Shown here: positions 9,391 to 19,073 of the stretch, piece by piece | How the letters are laid out: each line of letters begins with the position of its first letter | How positions within the stretch are numbered: position 1 is the first letter of the stretch | NCBI GenBank assembly: GCA_017745075.1 | Contig: JAGIAD010000007.1 | Coordinates: 1-64,000, forward strand | Reading direction: 5' to 3' | Source: Sphingobacteriaceae bacterium | GTDB lineage: Bacteria; Bacteroidota; Bacteroidia; Sphingobacteriales; Sphingobacteriaceae | DNA length: 64,000 bases | Made by a program: the position numbers and the translations under genes | Notes under the pieces: model-generated | Told to the model about the DNA's origin: nothing | The model's database searches: none | The model's input: the letters and a program-made list of their open reading frames with translations, nothing else

Positions 9391-10581
9391 CTAATCGAAC
9401 TGATGATGTTCGATTGTCAAACTTGCTGCAGCTAATAATTCGGCTTCATCTGTAAGGGTAGAAAGCTTAATTTCGGTTTGCTCAGCAATGCGGGGTATAC
9501 AGAACTCATGTATAGCCTGCTGGATTGGCGGCAATAACATTTTGCCAGCTTTAGCGCCTCTGCCGCTTAAAACAATGCATTGTGGATTTAAAAGGTGAAT
9601 CAAGGTTGCAATTCCCTTACCCAACTTAAAAACAGCTTTGGCCAATACAGATATTGCTACGGGATCCTGCTGAACTACAGCAGTTAAAAAATGATCAGCC
9701 GGATGTTTACTTTTATCATTGAACAACGCTTTCATACTCGATTCGGCTCCGGCTTCAATTGCTTCCTGGGCTCTTTTAGCCATTACAAGCAAGGAGGTAT
9801 CAACCTCCAGGCACCCTCTTCTGCCACAAGAACATAAATTATCGCTGTCAGATAATGGGATATGACTAAATTCACCGGCACTACCACTGCTACCGCGGTA
9901 TAATTTTCCGTTGATGATCATGCCTAAACCTGTTCCCCACCCTATATTTACCACCATTACTTCTTTTAAATTAATGGCTTCTCCAAAATTTAGTTCCGCT
10001 AACGCAATTAAACTGGAATCGTTATCAATATGCACTGGCAAGGCAATGTTTTCGGAAAGGTAATTCTGCAAAGTAGTGCCACCTTCAACTTTAAGAAAAG
10101 AGTGGTTTACACCTTCATCTGCGTTAACAAAACCTGGCATACCGATGCCAACGCCCAATATATCATCCCGGCTAATTTGAGATTGATCAATACTTTTATT
10201 GATGAAGTCAATAAGATGATCTACGCTGCTATCTTTTGACGATATATCAAATTCTAGCGATTGAATCGGAGTAACCATCTTTCTGGAGAGATCATAAATG
10301 GTTAACCTTGAAGTAAGTTGATCCATTGCAATAGCCACAATGTATTTCTTCAATTTTGGATTGATTAAAAACATGGCCGCCCTTCTACCTCCTGTAGATG
10401 GCGCAAAACCTTCCTCTAAAAGATATCCCTCTGCAATTAAACCATTAACAACAGAGGTAACCAAAGGCAAACTCTTCTGTGTTAGCTTACTTAAATCTGT
10501 AAGTGACAGCGACTTTTTATAGTATAAATGTTTAATAACATCAGCTTTAAGTCGCTGATTTTTCTCCACTATAACAGACAT
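9391..10581 (-). CDS. ROK-family transcriptional regulator (NagC/XylR type)
   Basis: This is a sugar-responsive repressor. The N-terminal winged helix (about 10-75, KSLSLTDLSKLTQKSLPLVT) is followed by a ROK domain. That domain contains VNIGWGTGLG for phosphate binding, HIDNDSSLIA with the catalytic-type Asp, GSAGEFSHIP, and the zinc motif CSCGRRGCLE. At 396 aa it matches NagC/Mlc-like regulators rather than free glucokinases. It lies 119 bp upstream of susC on the same strand and is probably the local regulator of the SusCD-GH29-GH3 operon, which has no hybrid two-component or ECF sigma gene beside it. Retained kinase activity cannot be excluded. Confidence 0.92.
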   Translation of the reverse strand: MSVIVEKNQRLKADVIKHLYYKKSLSLTDLSKLTQKSLPLVTSVVNGLIAEGYLLEEGFAPSTGGRRAAMFLINPKLKKYIVAIAMDQLTSRLTIYDLSRKMVTPIQSLEFDISSKDSSVDHLIDFINKSIDQSQISRDDILGVGIGMPGFVNADEGVNHSFLKVEGGTTLQNYLSENIALPVHIDNDSSLIALAELNFGEAINLKEVMVVNIGWGTGLGMIINGKLYRGSSGSAGEFSHIPLSDSDNLCSCGRRGCLEVDTSLLVMAKRAQEAIEAGAESSMKALFNDKSKHPADHFLTAVVQQDPVAISVLAKAVFKLGKGIATLIHLLNPQCIVLSGRGAKAGKMLLPPIQQAIHEFCIPRIAEQTEIKLSTLTDEAELLAAASLTIEHHQFD

Positions 10582-10675
10582 ATTGTTTGATTATAATCAA
10601 ACTTAAAAAATATTTTTAAAACATCATAATACTTTTTAATTTTTTTTAAAAGTTAATTCTAAATCGACTTAAAAC

Positions 10676-10712
10676 AAAAAGGGCGAATAATGTTCGATTA
10701 TTCGCCCTTTTT
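10676..10712 (-). terminator. Terminator after lepB
   Basis: A perfect 10-bp stem (10681-10690 with 10698-10707, GGGCGAATAA/TTATTCGCCC) has a 7-nt loop and is flanked by A5 and T5. It could work in both directions. It lies 15 bp after the lepB stop codon on the minus strand. Confidence 0.85.
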
Positions 10713-10727
10713 AAGAAATTATATTTT

Positions 10728-11921
10728 TCAATGTATCCCCATAAACAATCTGCTCCACCTTATTTTGTGTAAGAAAGAAGCCGTGCTATCCCAGCTCATC
10801 CAAACAAACAGGGCTTTGCCAACAATATGGTCTTCTGGCACAAAACCCCAATAGCGCGAATCGGCAGAATTATGGCGGTTATCACCCATCATCCAGTAGT
10901 AATCCATTTTAAAGGTATAGGTAGTGGCTGGCTTATCGTTAATATACCAAACCCCAGCCTTTTGCTCTACTTTATTTCCTTCGTAAGTCCTGATTGCTCT
11001 GTAATACAGCGGCATGGTATTGCTGTCTATTTTAACAGTCCATCCTTTTGCAGGGATTTTGATCGGTCCAAAGTTATCCCTGTTCCAAGCTCTATTTGGG
11101 TCATTCGGGAAAACACCGCCCTGTACCGGTCCCGGAGCATCAGGACTTAGAGTCACTGATTTTACAAAATCGAAGGTTTTCAGCTTTTCTGCAATTTCTG
11201 GCGAAGCATCAACAATATAGGTATTGGTGGCTACAGCTGGTGTATTACCCAGGTTAAGGTTAAACTCATCCAGCGAAGCGTAATTAAAATCCATGGTTTT
11301 AAATTCGATGCGATAAGGCATCATTCCTGTATTTTTTAAAGGCTCATTTTTACCATTTACATTAGCAATACCGTTGCTCATCGAAATGACATCGCCAGGA
11401 ATACCGATACAGCGTTTGATAAAGTTCTCACGTTTATCAACCGGACGGTCTACTATGGTGAATGTACTTCTCACCTGCTGCCTGCCCATGCTCCGTACTA
11501 AGGCATAATAACTTTCAGCCTGGTTTTCTACCGCAACGGTATCTCCTTCCGGAAAATTGAACACCACTACATCATTTCGCTTAATTTTAGACAAGCCTGG
11601 TAAACGGTGATATTTCCACTGAACGCCATCCCAATAGGCCTTGGTTGAAGTTGTTAAAGGCATGGTGTGGTGCGCAAATGGAAAAGCTATGGGTGTCATT
11701 GGTATCCGTGCTCCATAATTTACCTTACTTACAAAAAGAAAATCGCCGATAAGCAAAGATCTCTCCATCGAACCAGATGGAATGGTGTAGGCTTCGATAA
11801 AAAATACGCGGATAATGGTTGCTGCAACTACTGCAAAAACAATTGCATCAAACCACTCGCGGGTTTTAGTTTTTTTCTTCTTTGGGGCATCTTTTTTTCG
11901 TTGCCAGAATTTATAATTCAT
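10728..11921 (-). CDS. lepB: Signal peptidase I
   Basis: Cleaves signal peptides from Sec-exported proteins at the outer face of the inner membrane. A transmembrane helix spans about residues 24-42. Box B contains the nucleophile Ser51 in TIPSGSMERSLL. Box D contains the general base Lys169 in RENFIKRCIGIPGD. Box E is GDNRHNSADSRYWGFV near the C-terminus. At 397 aa it carries a long insertion (about 185-325) between the catalytic core segments, as is common in Bacteroidota enzymes. It lies leftward of dapB in the same orientation with a 149-bp gap. Confidence 0.97.
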   Translation of the reverse strand: MNYKFWQRKKDAPKKKKTKTREWFDAIVFAVVAATIIRVFFIEAYTIPSGSMERSLLIGDFLFVSKVNYGARIPMTPIAFPFAHHTMPLTTSTKAYWDGVQWKYHRLPGLSKIKRNDVVVFNFPEGDTVAVENQAESYYALVRSMGRQQVRSTFTIVDRPVDKRENFIKRCIGIPGDVISMSNGIANVNGKNEPLKNTGMMPYRIEFKTMDFNYASLDEFNLNLGNTPAVATNTYIVDASPEIAEKLKTFDFVKSVTLSPDAPGPVQGGVFPNDPNRAWNRDNFGPIKIPAKGWTVKIDSNTMPLYYRAIRTYEGNKVEQKAGVWYINDKPATTYTFKMDYYWMMGDNRHNSADSRYWGFVPEDHIVGKALFVWMSWDSTASFLHKIRWSRLFMGIH

Positions 11922-12070
11922 ATACCTTATTTTTGGTTTCGCGATTTATTTAATCGGTTCCCTGTTATCTGTACTTCTTTTGGTATGGCTTTACAGATCA
12001 ATTGATCCCATACGTTATATTATGCTTTGGTCTTTTAGCTTTGGTCTTGCAGCTTTAGAGGCTTTAAACT

Positions 12071-12805
12071 TTACTCAAAAATATCAGTAATACTAAAAAA
12101 CCCTTTTTTATCCCTCACCCACTCTGCTGCCACTACTGCACCCAAAGCAAAACCGGCGCGGTTATGTGCGGTATGCTTAATCTCTATTTCGTCAACTTCG
12201 CTGCTGTAAATTACAGTGTGTGTACCCGGTATATTTTCAATACGGTGCGACTCGATCAGCAATTGCTCAGGTTTCGGAAACAGCTCTACATCTGTACCCA
12301 CTACTTCATTTAACCACTCTTGTTTGCGGTCAAGGTTTTCAACAATACCTTCAGCCAATGTAATCGCAGTTCCGCTTGGTGCATCCAGTTTTTGCGTATG
12401 GTGAATTTCTTCAACCTGAACCTCATAAGCCGGATAATTATTCATCAGTTTAGCCAGCGCCTGGTTAAGCTTAAAGAACAAATTTACGCCAATACTAAAG
12501 TTAGACCCATAAAGTAAAGTATTGTTACTTTTATCGCAATCATCTTTTACTTCCTGCAATTTACCATACCAGCCGGTTGTTCCTACAACCACGGGTACAT
12601 TGGCATCAAAACAGGCGTCTATATTTTTTAAAACCGAATCGGGCGTGCTAAAATCAATAGCCACATCGGCTGATTTTAAATTTTGTCTGGTTAAATCTTC
12701 CTGGTTATCAATGGTTATTTTTAAAACAATTTCGTGGCCACGTTCCACCGCAAATTTTTCGATAATCTGCCCCATCTTCCCATACCCTAAAAGCGCAAGT
12801 TTCAT
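12071..12805 (-). CDS. dapB: 4-hydroxy-tetrahydrodipicolinate reductase
   Basis: Catalyses the NAD(P)H-dependent reduction step of lysine and meso-diaminopimelate synthesis in the cytoplasm. The N-terminal Rossmann motif is MKLALLGYGKMGQII, and VVVGTTGWYG follows. The catalytic substrate-binding signature EVQVEEIHHTQKLDAPSGTA contains the His pair and Lys of the active site. At 244 aa it is complete. It sits in a leftward housekeeping run (parA, parB, DUF5683, dapB, lepB), the conserved gene order often seen in Bacteroidota. Confidence 0.97.
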   Translation of the reverse strand: MKLALLGYGKMGQIIEKFAVERGHEIVLKITIDNQEDLTRQNLKSADVAIDFSTPDSVLKNIDACFDANVPVVVGTTGWYGKLQEVKDDCDKSNNTLLYGSNFSIGVNLFFKLNQALAKLMNNYPAYEVQVEEIHHTQKLDAPSGTAITLAEGIVENLDRKQEWLNEVVGTDVELFPKPEQLLIESHRIENIPGTHTVIYSSEVDEIEIKHTAHNRAGFALGAVVAAEWVRDKKGFFSITDIFE

Positions 12806-12930
12806 TTATTTATCGTTTAGTTTCAATTTCTATTCTTGTTTCCTGCCTTAACCCAAGCTGTTAAAGCAGCAAATCATCATGTTTTCAAATATAGCATCCT
12901 GTTTATTGATTACCATAATGATTTTTAGTA

Positions 12931-13647
12931 TTAAAATGTAAGTGATAATTTTAATGCAGGTGTTAAATTTAAACCATACATCGAATCGGTATTAATCATT
13001 GATGGCATTACCCTAAAGGAAAGGTTATCATCAATATTAAAGAAATGCAAACGGGCTGCAACATAGGCATCGATAATATTGGCTGCATAAAGTAACCCGT
13101 AAGAAAAGTACACAATCTGCGAATTCCGCTTGTATAAACTTTTCCCATCCAAAACACCCTGGTCGCTATATTGTGTTAAATCTGACTTTTTGCCTGGATT
13201 ATTCTCCCGGTATTGTGCCTCTGTTAAAAAACGTTTATAGTTCTTCCGGCTATCGATTAGCGATAAAGTAAGTGCAGTGGCACCTCCATAAATAGCCGCA
13301 ATTTTGCCACCAGTGTACAGCTTTTGAAAAACCTGGCTTTTTCCTGCCCTAGTGCCATAACCATCGTTAAGTATCTGAATATTATACAATTGCCCCCATC
13401 CCGGAATAATCATCGATCTGAAAACAGCTTTCCTGCCCGCAACCTTACCCGGATTAACATACTTGGCTTTCACTGAATCCCTCCTGGTCATCGGTTTTTT
13501 TGCCGTCGTATCTAATTTAGATTTAGATAATTTAATTTTAGCTGTATCAGCAGGTTTTAATACTGTATCCTTAACCTGTGCCGAAGCCAGGTTTACAAAA
13601 ACAAATGTAAATGCAGCAACCAGTATTAAAAGCTTAGTCTTTTGCAT
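12931..13647 (-). CDS. DUF5683 secreted/envelope protein
   Basis: Function unknown. Residues 1-23 form a signal peptide, followed by a Lys/Thr/Asp-rich linker (about 25-70). The conserved domain starts at VFRSMIIPGWGQLYN and shows a hydrophobic helix (TGGKIAAIYGGATALTLSL) and a tyrosine-rich segment (YFSYGLLYAANIIDAYVAARL). These are hallmarks of the DUF5683 family, which is usually encoded next to parAB and dapB in Bacteroidota. Its start codon overlaps the parB stop by 1 bp, so it is translationally coupled to parB. An envelope role linked to cell division or chromosome segregation is only inferred from position. Confidence 0.88.
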   Translation of the reverse strand: MQKTKLLILVAAFTFVFVNLASAQVKDTVLKPADTAKIKLSKSKLDTTAKKPMTRRDSVKAKYVNPGKVAGRKAVFRSMIIPGWGQLYNIQILNDGYGTRAGKSQVFQKLYTGGKIAAIYGGATALTLSLIDSRKNYKRFLTEAQYRENNPGKKSDLTQYSDQGVLDGKSLYKRNSQIVYFSYGLLYAANIIDAYVAARLHFFNIDDNLSFRVMPSMINTDSMYGLNLTPALKLSLTF

Positions 13648-14555
13648 TACCAGTCTAATAACTCCAGAATTCGGTTTAAGTCGTCATTACTCATAAAAGG
13701 AATTTCTATCGCCCCCTTACCGTTCTGACTTACTTTTAATTTTACCCGGGTTGCAAATTTAGAGGCTAGATCGTCCTGCAGTTTCTGGTATTGAAAAGAA
13801 ACCGCTCTTTCTTTTTGCTTCTCGCTTGCCGGTAAAGGGATGTGCTGCAGATTGCGGACAATTTCTTCTACTTTACGTACTGATAAGTTTTTATCAAGGA
13901 TTTCCTGGTGGATGTACAACTGTTTATCAACGCCATCAACATTAATTAAGGCTCTTGCATGCCCCATACTAATTTTCTGATCGCGGATAGAAGCCTGTAT
14001 AGCTGGCGGAAGTTTTAACAAACGCAGGTAATTGGTAACCGTTGTACGGTTTTTACCTACACGTTCACCTAATTGTTCTTGTTTTAAACCCACTTCATCA
14101 ATCATACGCTGGAAACTCAATGCCACTTCAATGGCGTTTAAATTTTCGCGCTGAATGTTTTCGATCAGGGCCATTTCCAACATCTGTTGGTCGTTCGCAC
14201 TGCGGATGTAAGCAGGCACCTGTGTTAAACCAGCCAGCTTAGAAGCCCTGAACCTCCGTTCACCGGAAATTAACTGATATTTATTGGCACTTAGTTTCCT
14301 TACCGTAATCGGCTGGATCAGGCCCTGCACTTTTATCGAATCGGCCAGTTCATTTAAAGCTACCTGGTCAAATTCGGTACGGGGCTGGTATGGATTGGTT
14401 TCAACTTCCGTTAAATTGACGTGACTGATATTGCCAATCTGCTCGGTTTCGCTAACAGCATTTACCTGCTGTTTCGGTGGATGAGCAGATTCGCTATCAT
14501 CTAAAAGCGCACTTAACCCTCTTCCTAAACCTGTTTTTCGCTGAAAAGATGTCAT
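13647..14555 (-). CDS. parB: Chromosome-partitioning protein ParB/Spo0J
   Basis: A CTP-dependent DNA-binding clamp that loads at parS sites and works with ParA in chromosome segregation. The N-terminus (GLGRGLSALLDD) is the conserved ParA-contact region. The ParB/Srx-like domain (about 45-135) includes the ISGERRFRASKLAGL signature. A helix-turn-helix follows (LKQEQLGERVGKNRTTVTNY), and then a C-terminal dimerisation domain ending in RILELLDW. At 302 aa the protein is normal. It lies 7 bp downstream of parA. I did not find a clear parS 16-mer in the immediate region. Confidence 0.96.
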   Translation of the reverse strand: MTSFQRKTGLGRGLSALLDDSESAHPPKQQVNAVSETEQIGNISHVNLTEVETNPYQPRTEFDQVALNELADSIKVQGLIQPITVRKLSANKYQLISGERRFRASKLAGLTQVPAYIRSANDQQMLEMALIENIQRENLNAIEVALSFQRMIDEVGLKQEQLGERVGKNRTTVTNYLRLLKLPPAIQASIRDQKISMGHARALINVDGVDKQLYIHQEILDKNLSVRKVEEIVRNLQHIPLPASEKQKERAVSFQYQKLQDDLASKFATRVKLKVSQNGKGAIEIPFMSNDDLNRILELLDW

Positions 14556-14562
14556 TTATAAT

Positions 14563-15366
14563 TTATAAAGTTGCTGTTCCTATGTTTTCTTCTTCTTTTA
14601 ACAAACCGTTCTTTTTCACAATTTCGCGTGCCAGGTTAAGGTAGTTAATGGCGCCTTTACAGTTTGCATCGTGCATAATTACCGATACACCATAGCTTGG
14701 GGCCTCGCTTAAACGGGTGTTACGCTGAATAATTGTTTCGAAAACCAGTTCGTTGAAATGTGTTTTAACTTCTTCTACCACCTGGTTCGATAAACGCAAA
14801 CGTACATCGTACATGGTTAATAAGATACCTTCAATCTCCAGATCAGTATTTAAACGGTTCTGAACAATTTTGATGGTATTTAAGAGTTTACCTAAACCTT
14901 CAAGTGCAAAATACTCGCACTGAACCGGAATAATTACCGAATCGGCTGCTGTTAAGGCATTAATGGTGATTAAACCCAGTGATGGCGAACAATCTATAAT
15001 GATAAAATCATACTGATCTTTGATTTTCTCCAGTACCGCTTTCATTTTATACTCGCGGTTGTTCAGGTTAATCATCTCAATTTCCGCACCAACCAGGTCG
15101 ATGTGGGCAGGTAGTAAATCTAAATTTGGGGTATCTGTTTTCTGGATGGCCAATAAAGGATCGATATCATTAATGATACACTCATAAATGCTATCTTTAA
15201 TATTCCGGGGGTCAAAACCGATACCCGAGGTCGAATTCGCCTGAGGATCAGCATCTACCAATAAAGTTTTGTATTCTAGTACGGCTAAACTAGCAGCCAG
15301 GTTTATAGATGAAGTTGTTTTACCAACGCCACCTTTTTGATTTGCTAATGCAATAATTTTGCTCAT
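14563..15366 (-). CDS. parA: Chromosome-partitioning ATPase ParA/Soj
   Basis: Deviant Walker-A ATPase of the MinD/ParA superfamily that drives segregation with ParB. The motifs visible are KGGVGKTTSSINLAASLA (residues 9-26), the A' motif LLVDADPQANSTSGIG, and Walker B FIIIDCSPSLGLIT. The length of 267 aa is typical for chromosomal Soj. It is the first gene of the leftward parA-parB-DUF5683 operon and is divergent from the FMN reductase gene, with about 180 bp between. Confidence 0.97.
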   Translation of the reverse strand: MSKIIALANQKGGVGKTTSSINLAASLAVLEYKTLLVDADPQANSTSGIGFDPRNIKDSIYECIINDIDPLLAIQKTDTPNLDLLPAHIDLVGAEIEMINLNNREYKMKAVLEKIKDQYDFIIIDCSPSLGLITINALTAADSVIIPVQCEYFALEGLGKLLNTIKIVQNRLNTDLEIEGILLTMYDVRLRLSNQVVEEVKTHFNELVFETIIQRNTRLSEAPSYGVSVIMHDANCKGAINYLNLAREIVKKNGLLKEEENIGTATL

Positions 15367-15546
15367 CTATGTATCCGAAATTTACTTAACGTTTATTTGG
15401 GCTGTGTTATTTATGCGTTTTAATAAGCAAAAAGTTCTATTTTTGCGTTGTTTACGGCCTTTTTCACAATCAGCTAAGATACAAACTATATGGCAATTTT
15501 AGCAATAAGCGTGTTTGGGTTTTACACATCTTATTAACAATTATCC

Positions 15547-16068
15547 ATGATTACAATTATAGCTGCTACCAACAGGCCCAATAGCAATACGTTAAAAGTT
15601 GCTAAATATTACCAAAGGCAACTAAAAGAAAAAGGGATTGACACCAATTTGTTCAGTCTGGAGCACCTGCCTATAGACGTTTTGAATACGGATATGTATG
15701 GCAAAAGATCAGAAGCTTTTCAGGAAATCCAGAACATGATTTATCAGACGGAAAAATTCCTGTTCATTATGCCCGAGTATAACGGTAGCTATCCCGGTGT
15801 GTTGAAAGTGCTGATTGATGCTGCTAATTTCCCCGATAGTTTTTATGATAAAAAGGCTGCTTTAGTGGGCATTTCTTCTGGTAAATATGGAAATATCCGT
15901 GGGGTTGATCATTTTACCGGCGTTTGTCATTACATACACCTCAACATTTTGCCCCTGCGCCTGCATATTCCAAACATTAAGGCCGAATTAGATGCTGAAG
16001 GCAATTTCCATCAGGCAGATACAATAAAATTCACCAACGAGCAGATCGAAAAATTTATCAATTTTTAA
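15547..16068 (+). CDS. NAD(P)H-dependent FMN reductase (flavodoxin-like fold)
   Basis: A small cytoplasmic flavin oxidoreductase that reduces FMN or quinone-like substrates with NAD(P)H. The N-terminal IIAATNRPNSNTLKVA is the phosphate-binding loop of the family. FIMPEYNGSYPGVLKVLIDA is the conserved flavin-binding segment, and the second loop is VGISSGKYGNIRGVDH. At 173 aa it is of normal length. It is a single-gene unit, divergent from parA and followed by a long repeat region. The physiological substrate is unknown. Confidence 0.9.
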   Translation: MITIIAATNRPNSNTLKVAKYYQRQLKEKGIDTNLFSLEHLPIDVLNTDMYGKRSEAFQEIQNMIYQTEKFLFIMPEYNGSYPGVLKVLIDAANFPDSFYDKKAALVGISSGKYGNIRGVDHFTGVCHYIHLNILPLRLHIPNIKAELDAEGNFHQADTIKFTNEQIEKFINF

Positions 16069-16125
16069 TAAAACGGCTTATTTCTGAAGACCCTTAGGTC
16101 GGCTCCTCGTGATGATTCCTTGGTA

Positions 16126-16162
16126 GCCAATTGCAAATTGGCGTTTCCGTTCCGTAGAAACG
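16126..16162. repeat. Pair of small inverted repeats at the head of the repeat region
   Basis: Two adjacent perfect inverted repeats: 16126-16132 with 16136-16142 (GCCAATT/AATTGGC) and 16142-16147 with 16157-16162 (CGTTTC/GAAACG). They start 58 bp after the reductase stop. Neither has a T tract, so they look like REP-type sequence rather than a terminator. Confidence 0.5.
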
Positions 16163-16191
16163 TTTGGTGTTATAATATCTCTACAGACCGA

Positions 16192-16990
16192 GCCACCTAA
16201 GCCCGATGGAAGCGACACGAATTATAGCGTACAGCGGGGCTGCATTACCCTAATTGCTACTGAACCTGCTTTCTGAAAAAATAAAAATCTATTCTTTTTT
16301 TGAAAAGCAAAGCCTGTGTTTCATAGGTGAGTTTGTCCCTGCTCTTCGCTTTACTCCGTTACACTCCGTGTTCGCTGTGATCAGGTTTAGGCACAAAGGG
16401 AAGTGCCGAGACCTTAAAAACCTTTCTTTTAAGATTAATTTTTCATTTTTCTGCGCCGTGCAGCCCCCAATATGATTACCGGCAGGGCCACCTAAACCCG
16501 ATGGAAGCGACACGAAGTATAGCGTACAGCGGGATTGCATTAACCCAAATGATACTGAACCTGCTTTCCGAAAAAAAATAAAAATCTATTCTTTTTTGAA
16601 AAGCAAAGCCTGTGTTTCATAGCAGCATCAGCCCTGTTTTCAGCTCATACGCCTACAGGCCTTAATCACCGGGCCGGTATGCGCTTCAACCAGGTTTAAG
16701 AACAAAAGGATTGCCACGACCTTAAAAACCTTTCTTTAAAGATTAATTTTTTCATTTTCTGCGCCCTGCAAACCCTCAATATTATTACTGGCCGGGCCAC
16801 CTAAACCCGATGGAAGCGACACAAAGTATAGCGTACAGCGGGACTGCATTACCCTAAATGCTACTGAACCTGCTTTCCCCAAAAAAAATAAAAAATTCAT
16901 TCTTATATTGAAAAGCAAAATCTATGTTTCGTGCAAGCGTTAGCTCTACTCTACGCTTTACTCCGTTGCAATCAGGTTAAGTAACATAAA
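16192..16990. repeat. Three imperfect direct repeats of about 300 bp
   Basis: The same block begins at about 16192, 16487 and 16796 (spacings of 295 and 309 bp). Each copy holds GCCACCTAA, a GATGGAAGCGACAC segment, TATAGCGTACAGCGG, CTACTGAACCTGCTTTC or a close variant, then an A-rich run and AAAGCAAA. Copies 1 and 2 also share the segment ending in ACCTTAAAAACCTTTCTTT. Short minus-strand ORFs inside copies 2 and 3 begin alike, but they only mirror the repeat. No gene is supported between 16069 and 17303. The unit looks like a dispersed non-coding repeat family, but its nature is unknown. Confidence 0.75.
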
Positions 16991-17303
16991 ACGGCACGTT
17001 TAACTTTCAAAAATCACAATTTCATTTTGATAAAAACCATTCCAAAATGAAAAGGTTTTTTGCTTAACATAATCACAAAAACACCATATAACCCTAAAAA
17101 ACAACAACTTACATAATAAGATAATCTATTGGCATAGCGATTGACTACAGGCTAAACAGATGCTATTTATTTAACCTTTGTTATGTAATTTAGTTCATCA
17201 GGAAACAGATTTAATTATAAGCTATTTTTACACAAAAAGAGAGAAATTGCTTTGCGCTACTTAGCGAAAACCTCTTCATCCTTTGCAGTTAAACTAAAAA
17301 ATC

Positions 17304-19055
17304 ATGAAAATAAAAACCAAGCTCCGTCTCGGATTCGGGTTTCTCTTTATAATCGTTTTATCCTTCGGGTTGATTGCCCTTTTTTACTTAAATGAGCTAT
17401 CTGATAAATCGAAGGTGATCCTTAAAGACAACTACAAATCGCTCAACTATGTTGCCGCCATGCGCAATATTGTAGATCAATATTCTTTTCCTTTAAGTGG
17501 TTCACAACAGGCCATCTTTACCGAAAATTTAAAAAATGAAGGTAAAAACATTACCGAAAAAGGTGAAAAAATGGCCTATCAGCAATTGGAAGCAGCTTTT
17601 AAAACATTAGAAAATCCGCAGCCTGCAATTGTTAAAGCAAATCGCATTCGAAATTTACGCCTGGCACTCCAAAATATAGAACAGGTAAATATGAAAGCCA
17701 TTTATGATAAGAATGAGCAGGCCAATGAAGCTTCATCAAGGGCGAACCTGTATATTATGATCGCTGCTACCTTAAGTTTTATTATTCTATTCACTTTTAT
17801 CGTTAACTTTCCGGGTTTTGTGGCTAATCCGCTGGCCGAGTTCAGTGCTGCCATTAAGCAGATCAGCCGCAAAAATTACAAACAGCGCCTGCATTTCGAA
17901 AATGGCGATGAATTTACCGAGCTTGCCAACTCATTTAATGGTATGGTGGTTAAATTAAACGAATGGGAAAACAGTAATTTATCAAAGATCAAATCAGAAA
18001 AGTCGCGTATAGAAGCCATTATTGCACAAATGCAGGATGCCATTATTGGCTTAAATGAAAAAGGTGAAGTATTATTTTTAAACCACCTTGCCGCCAAACT
18101 GATGAACCTGGACGAAAATAAAGTTATCGGACAGAATGTTACCGACCTGATCCAGAAAAATGAACTATTAAAACGCATCATCAAGCCTGAAACAGACGAC
18201 AATACCTTAAAAATTTATGCCGACGAAAAAGAATCTTATTTCCTTTTGGAAAACCGCGAAATTATTATCCCAAATTACGAAGAACAGGAAGAAAAAGCTT
18301 TAATTGCTTCGTCAAAATCGGCAGGAAGCGTTTATATTTTGAAAAACATTACGCAGTTTAAGGAATTGGATGAAGCCAAAACAAACTTTATTGCTACGGT
18401 TTCGCATGAATTAAAAACGCCTCTCTCATCTATCAAAATGAGTTTAAAACTGCTTAATGATGAGCGCATAGGTGCTATGAACGAAGAGCAGCACGAATTG
18501 CTTAACCACATTAAAGAAGACAGCGACAGGCTTTTAAAAATAACCAGCGAACTGCTCGATCTTTCGCAGGTAGAAACCGGTAACTTAAAACTCACCTTTG
18601 CCCTTACTAAACCGGAGGATATTGTCCAATACGCCATAGATGCAGTTAAATTCCAGGCAGAGCAAAAATCCATTAACCTCGAGCTAAACTGCGAGAAAAA
18701 TCTGCCCCATGTGAATGCCGATATTCAAAAAACGGCCTGGGTGTTGGTCAACTTTTTATCTAATGCATTACGCTATAGTGCCGAAAAGTCTAAAGTAATC
18801 ATTGATATTTTTCAAAAAGACCATTTTATCGAGTTCTCCGTGCGCGATTTTGGAAAAGGTATTGAAGAAAAATACCAAAAAAGACTATTCGACAGGTATT
18901 TCCAGGTACCTACCGATGGACAGAATAAATCGGGATCCGGACTTGGACTAGCCATTTCTAAAGATTTTATTGAAGCCGAAAACGGAAAAATATGGGTAGT
19001 GAGCGCCATTGGTGAAGGCAGTAAGTTCTGTTTTAGTCTGCCTGTGGTGGTTTAA
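17304..19055 (+). CDS. Membrane sensor histidine kinase (HAMP-PAS-HisKA-HATPase)
   Basis: An inner-membrane kinase that autophosphorylates on His368 (ATVSHELKTPLSS). Transmembrane helices lie at about 10-30 and 148-170 around a roughly 115-residue periplasmic sensor of helical (four-helix bundle) type. A HAMP domain (about 172-225), a PAS domain (about 238-350) and HisKA follow. The ATPase domain shows the N box NFLSNALRYS, the G1 box DFGKGI and the G2 box GSGLGLAIS. The architecture resembles NtrY/KinB-like kinases. No response-regulator gene is adjacent, so it is an orphan here and its signal and partner are unknown. Confidence 0.93.
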   Translation: MKIKTKLRLGFGFLFIIVLSFGLIALFYLNELSDKSKVILKDNYKSLNYVAAMRNIVDQYSFPLSGSQQAIFTENLKNEGKNITEKGEKMAYQQLEAAFKTLENPQPAIVKANRIRNLRLALQNIEQVNMKAIYDKNEQANEASSRANLYIMIAATLSFIILFTFIVNFPGFVANPLAEFSAAIKQISRKNYKQRLHFENGDEFTELANSFNGMVVKLNEWENSNLSKIKSEKSRIEAIIAQMQDAIIGLNEKGEVLFLNHLAAKLMNLDENKVIGQNVTDLIQKNELLKRIIKPETDDNTLKIYADEKESYFLLENREIIIPNYEEQEEKALIASSKSAGSVYILKNITQFKELDEAKTNFIATVSHELKTPLSSIKMSLKLLNDERIGAMNEEQHELLNHIKEDSDRLLKITSELLDLSQVETGNLKLTFALTKPEDIVQYAIDAVKFQAEQKSINLELNCEKNLPHVNADIQKTAWVLVNFLSNALRYSAEKSKVIIDIFQKDHFIEFSVRDFGKGIEEKYQKRLFDRYFQVPTDGQNKSGSGLGLAISKDFIEAENGKIWVVSAIGEGSKFCFSLPVVV

Positions 19056-19073
19056 GTTTTGTTTTCACCACAA

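Noticed and set aside
16289..16918. Two short minus-strand ORFs with similar beginnings (16289-16540 and 16736-16918)
   Set aside because: They arise from copies of the same nucleotide repeat, differ at their ends, and the first repeat copy has no equivalent intact ORF.
16192..16990. Repeat region considered as a CRISPR array
   Set aside because: The units are about 300 bp, imperfect and only three in number; no short repeat with unique spacers and no cas gene nearby.
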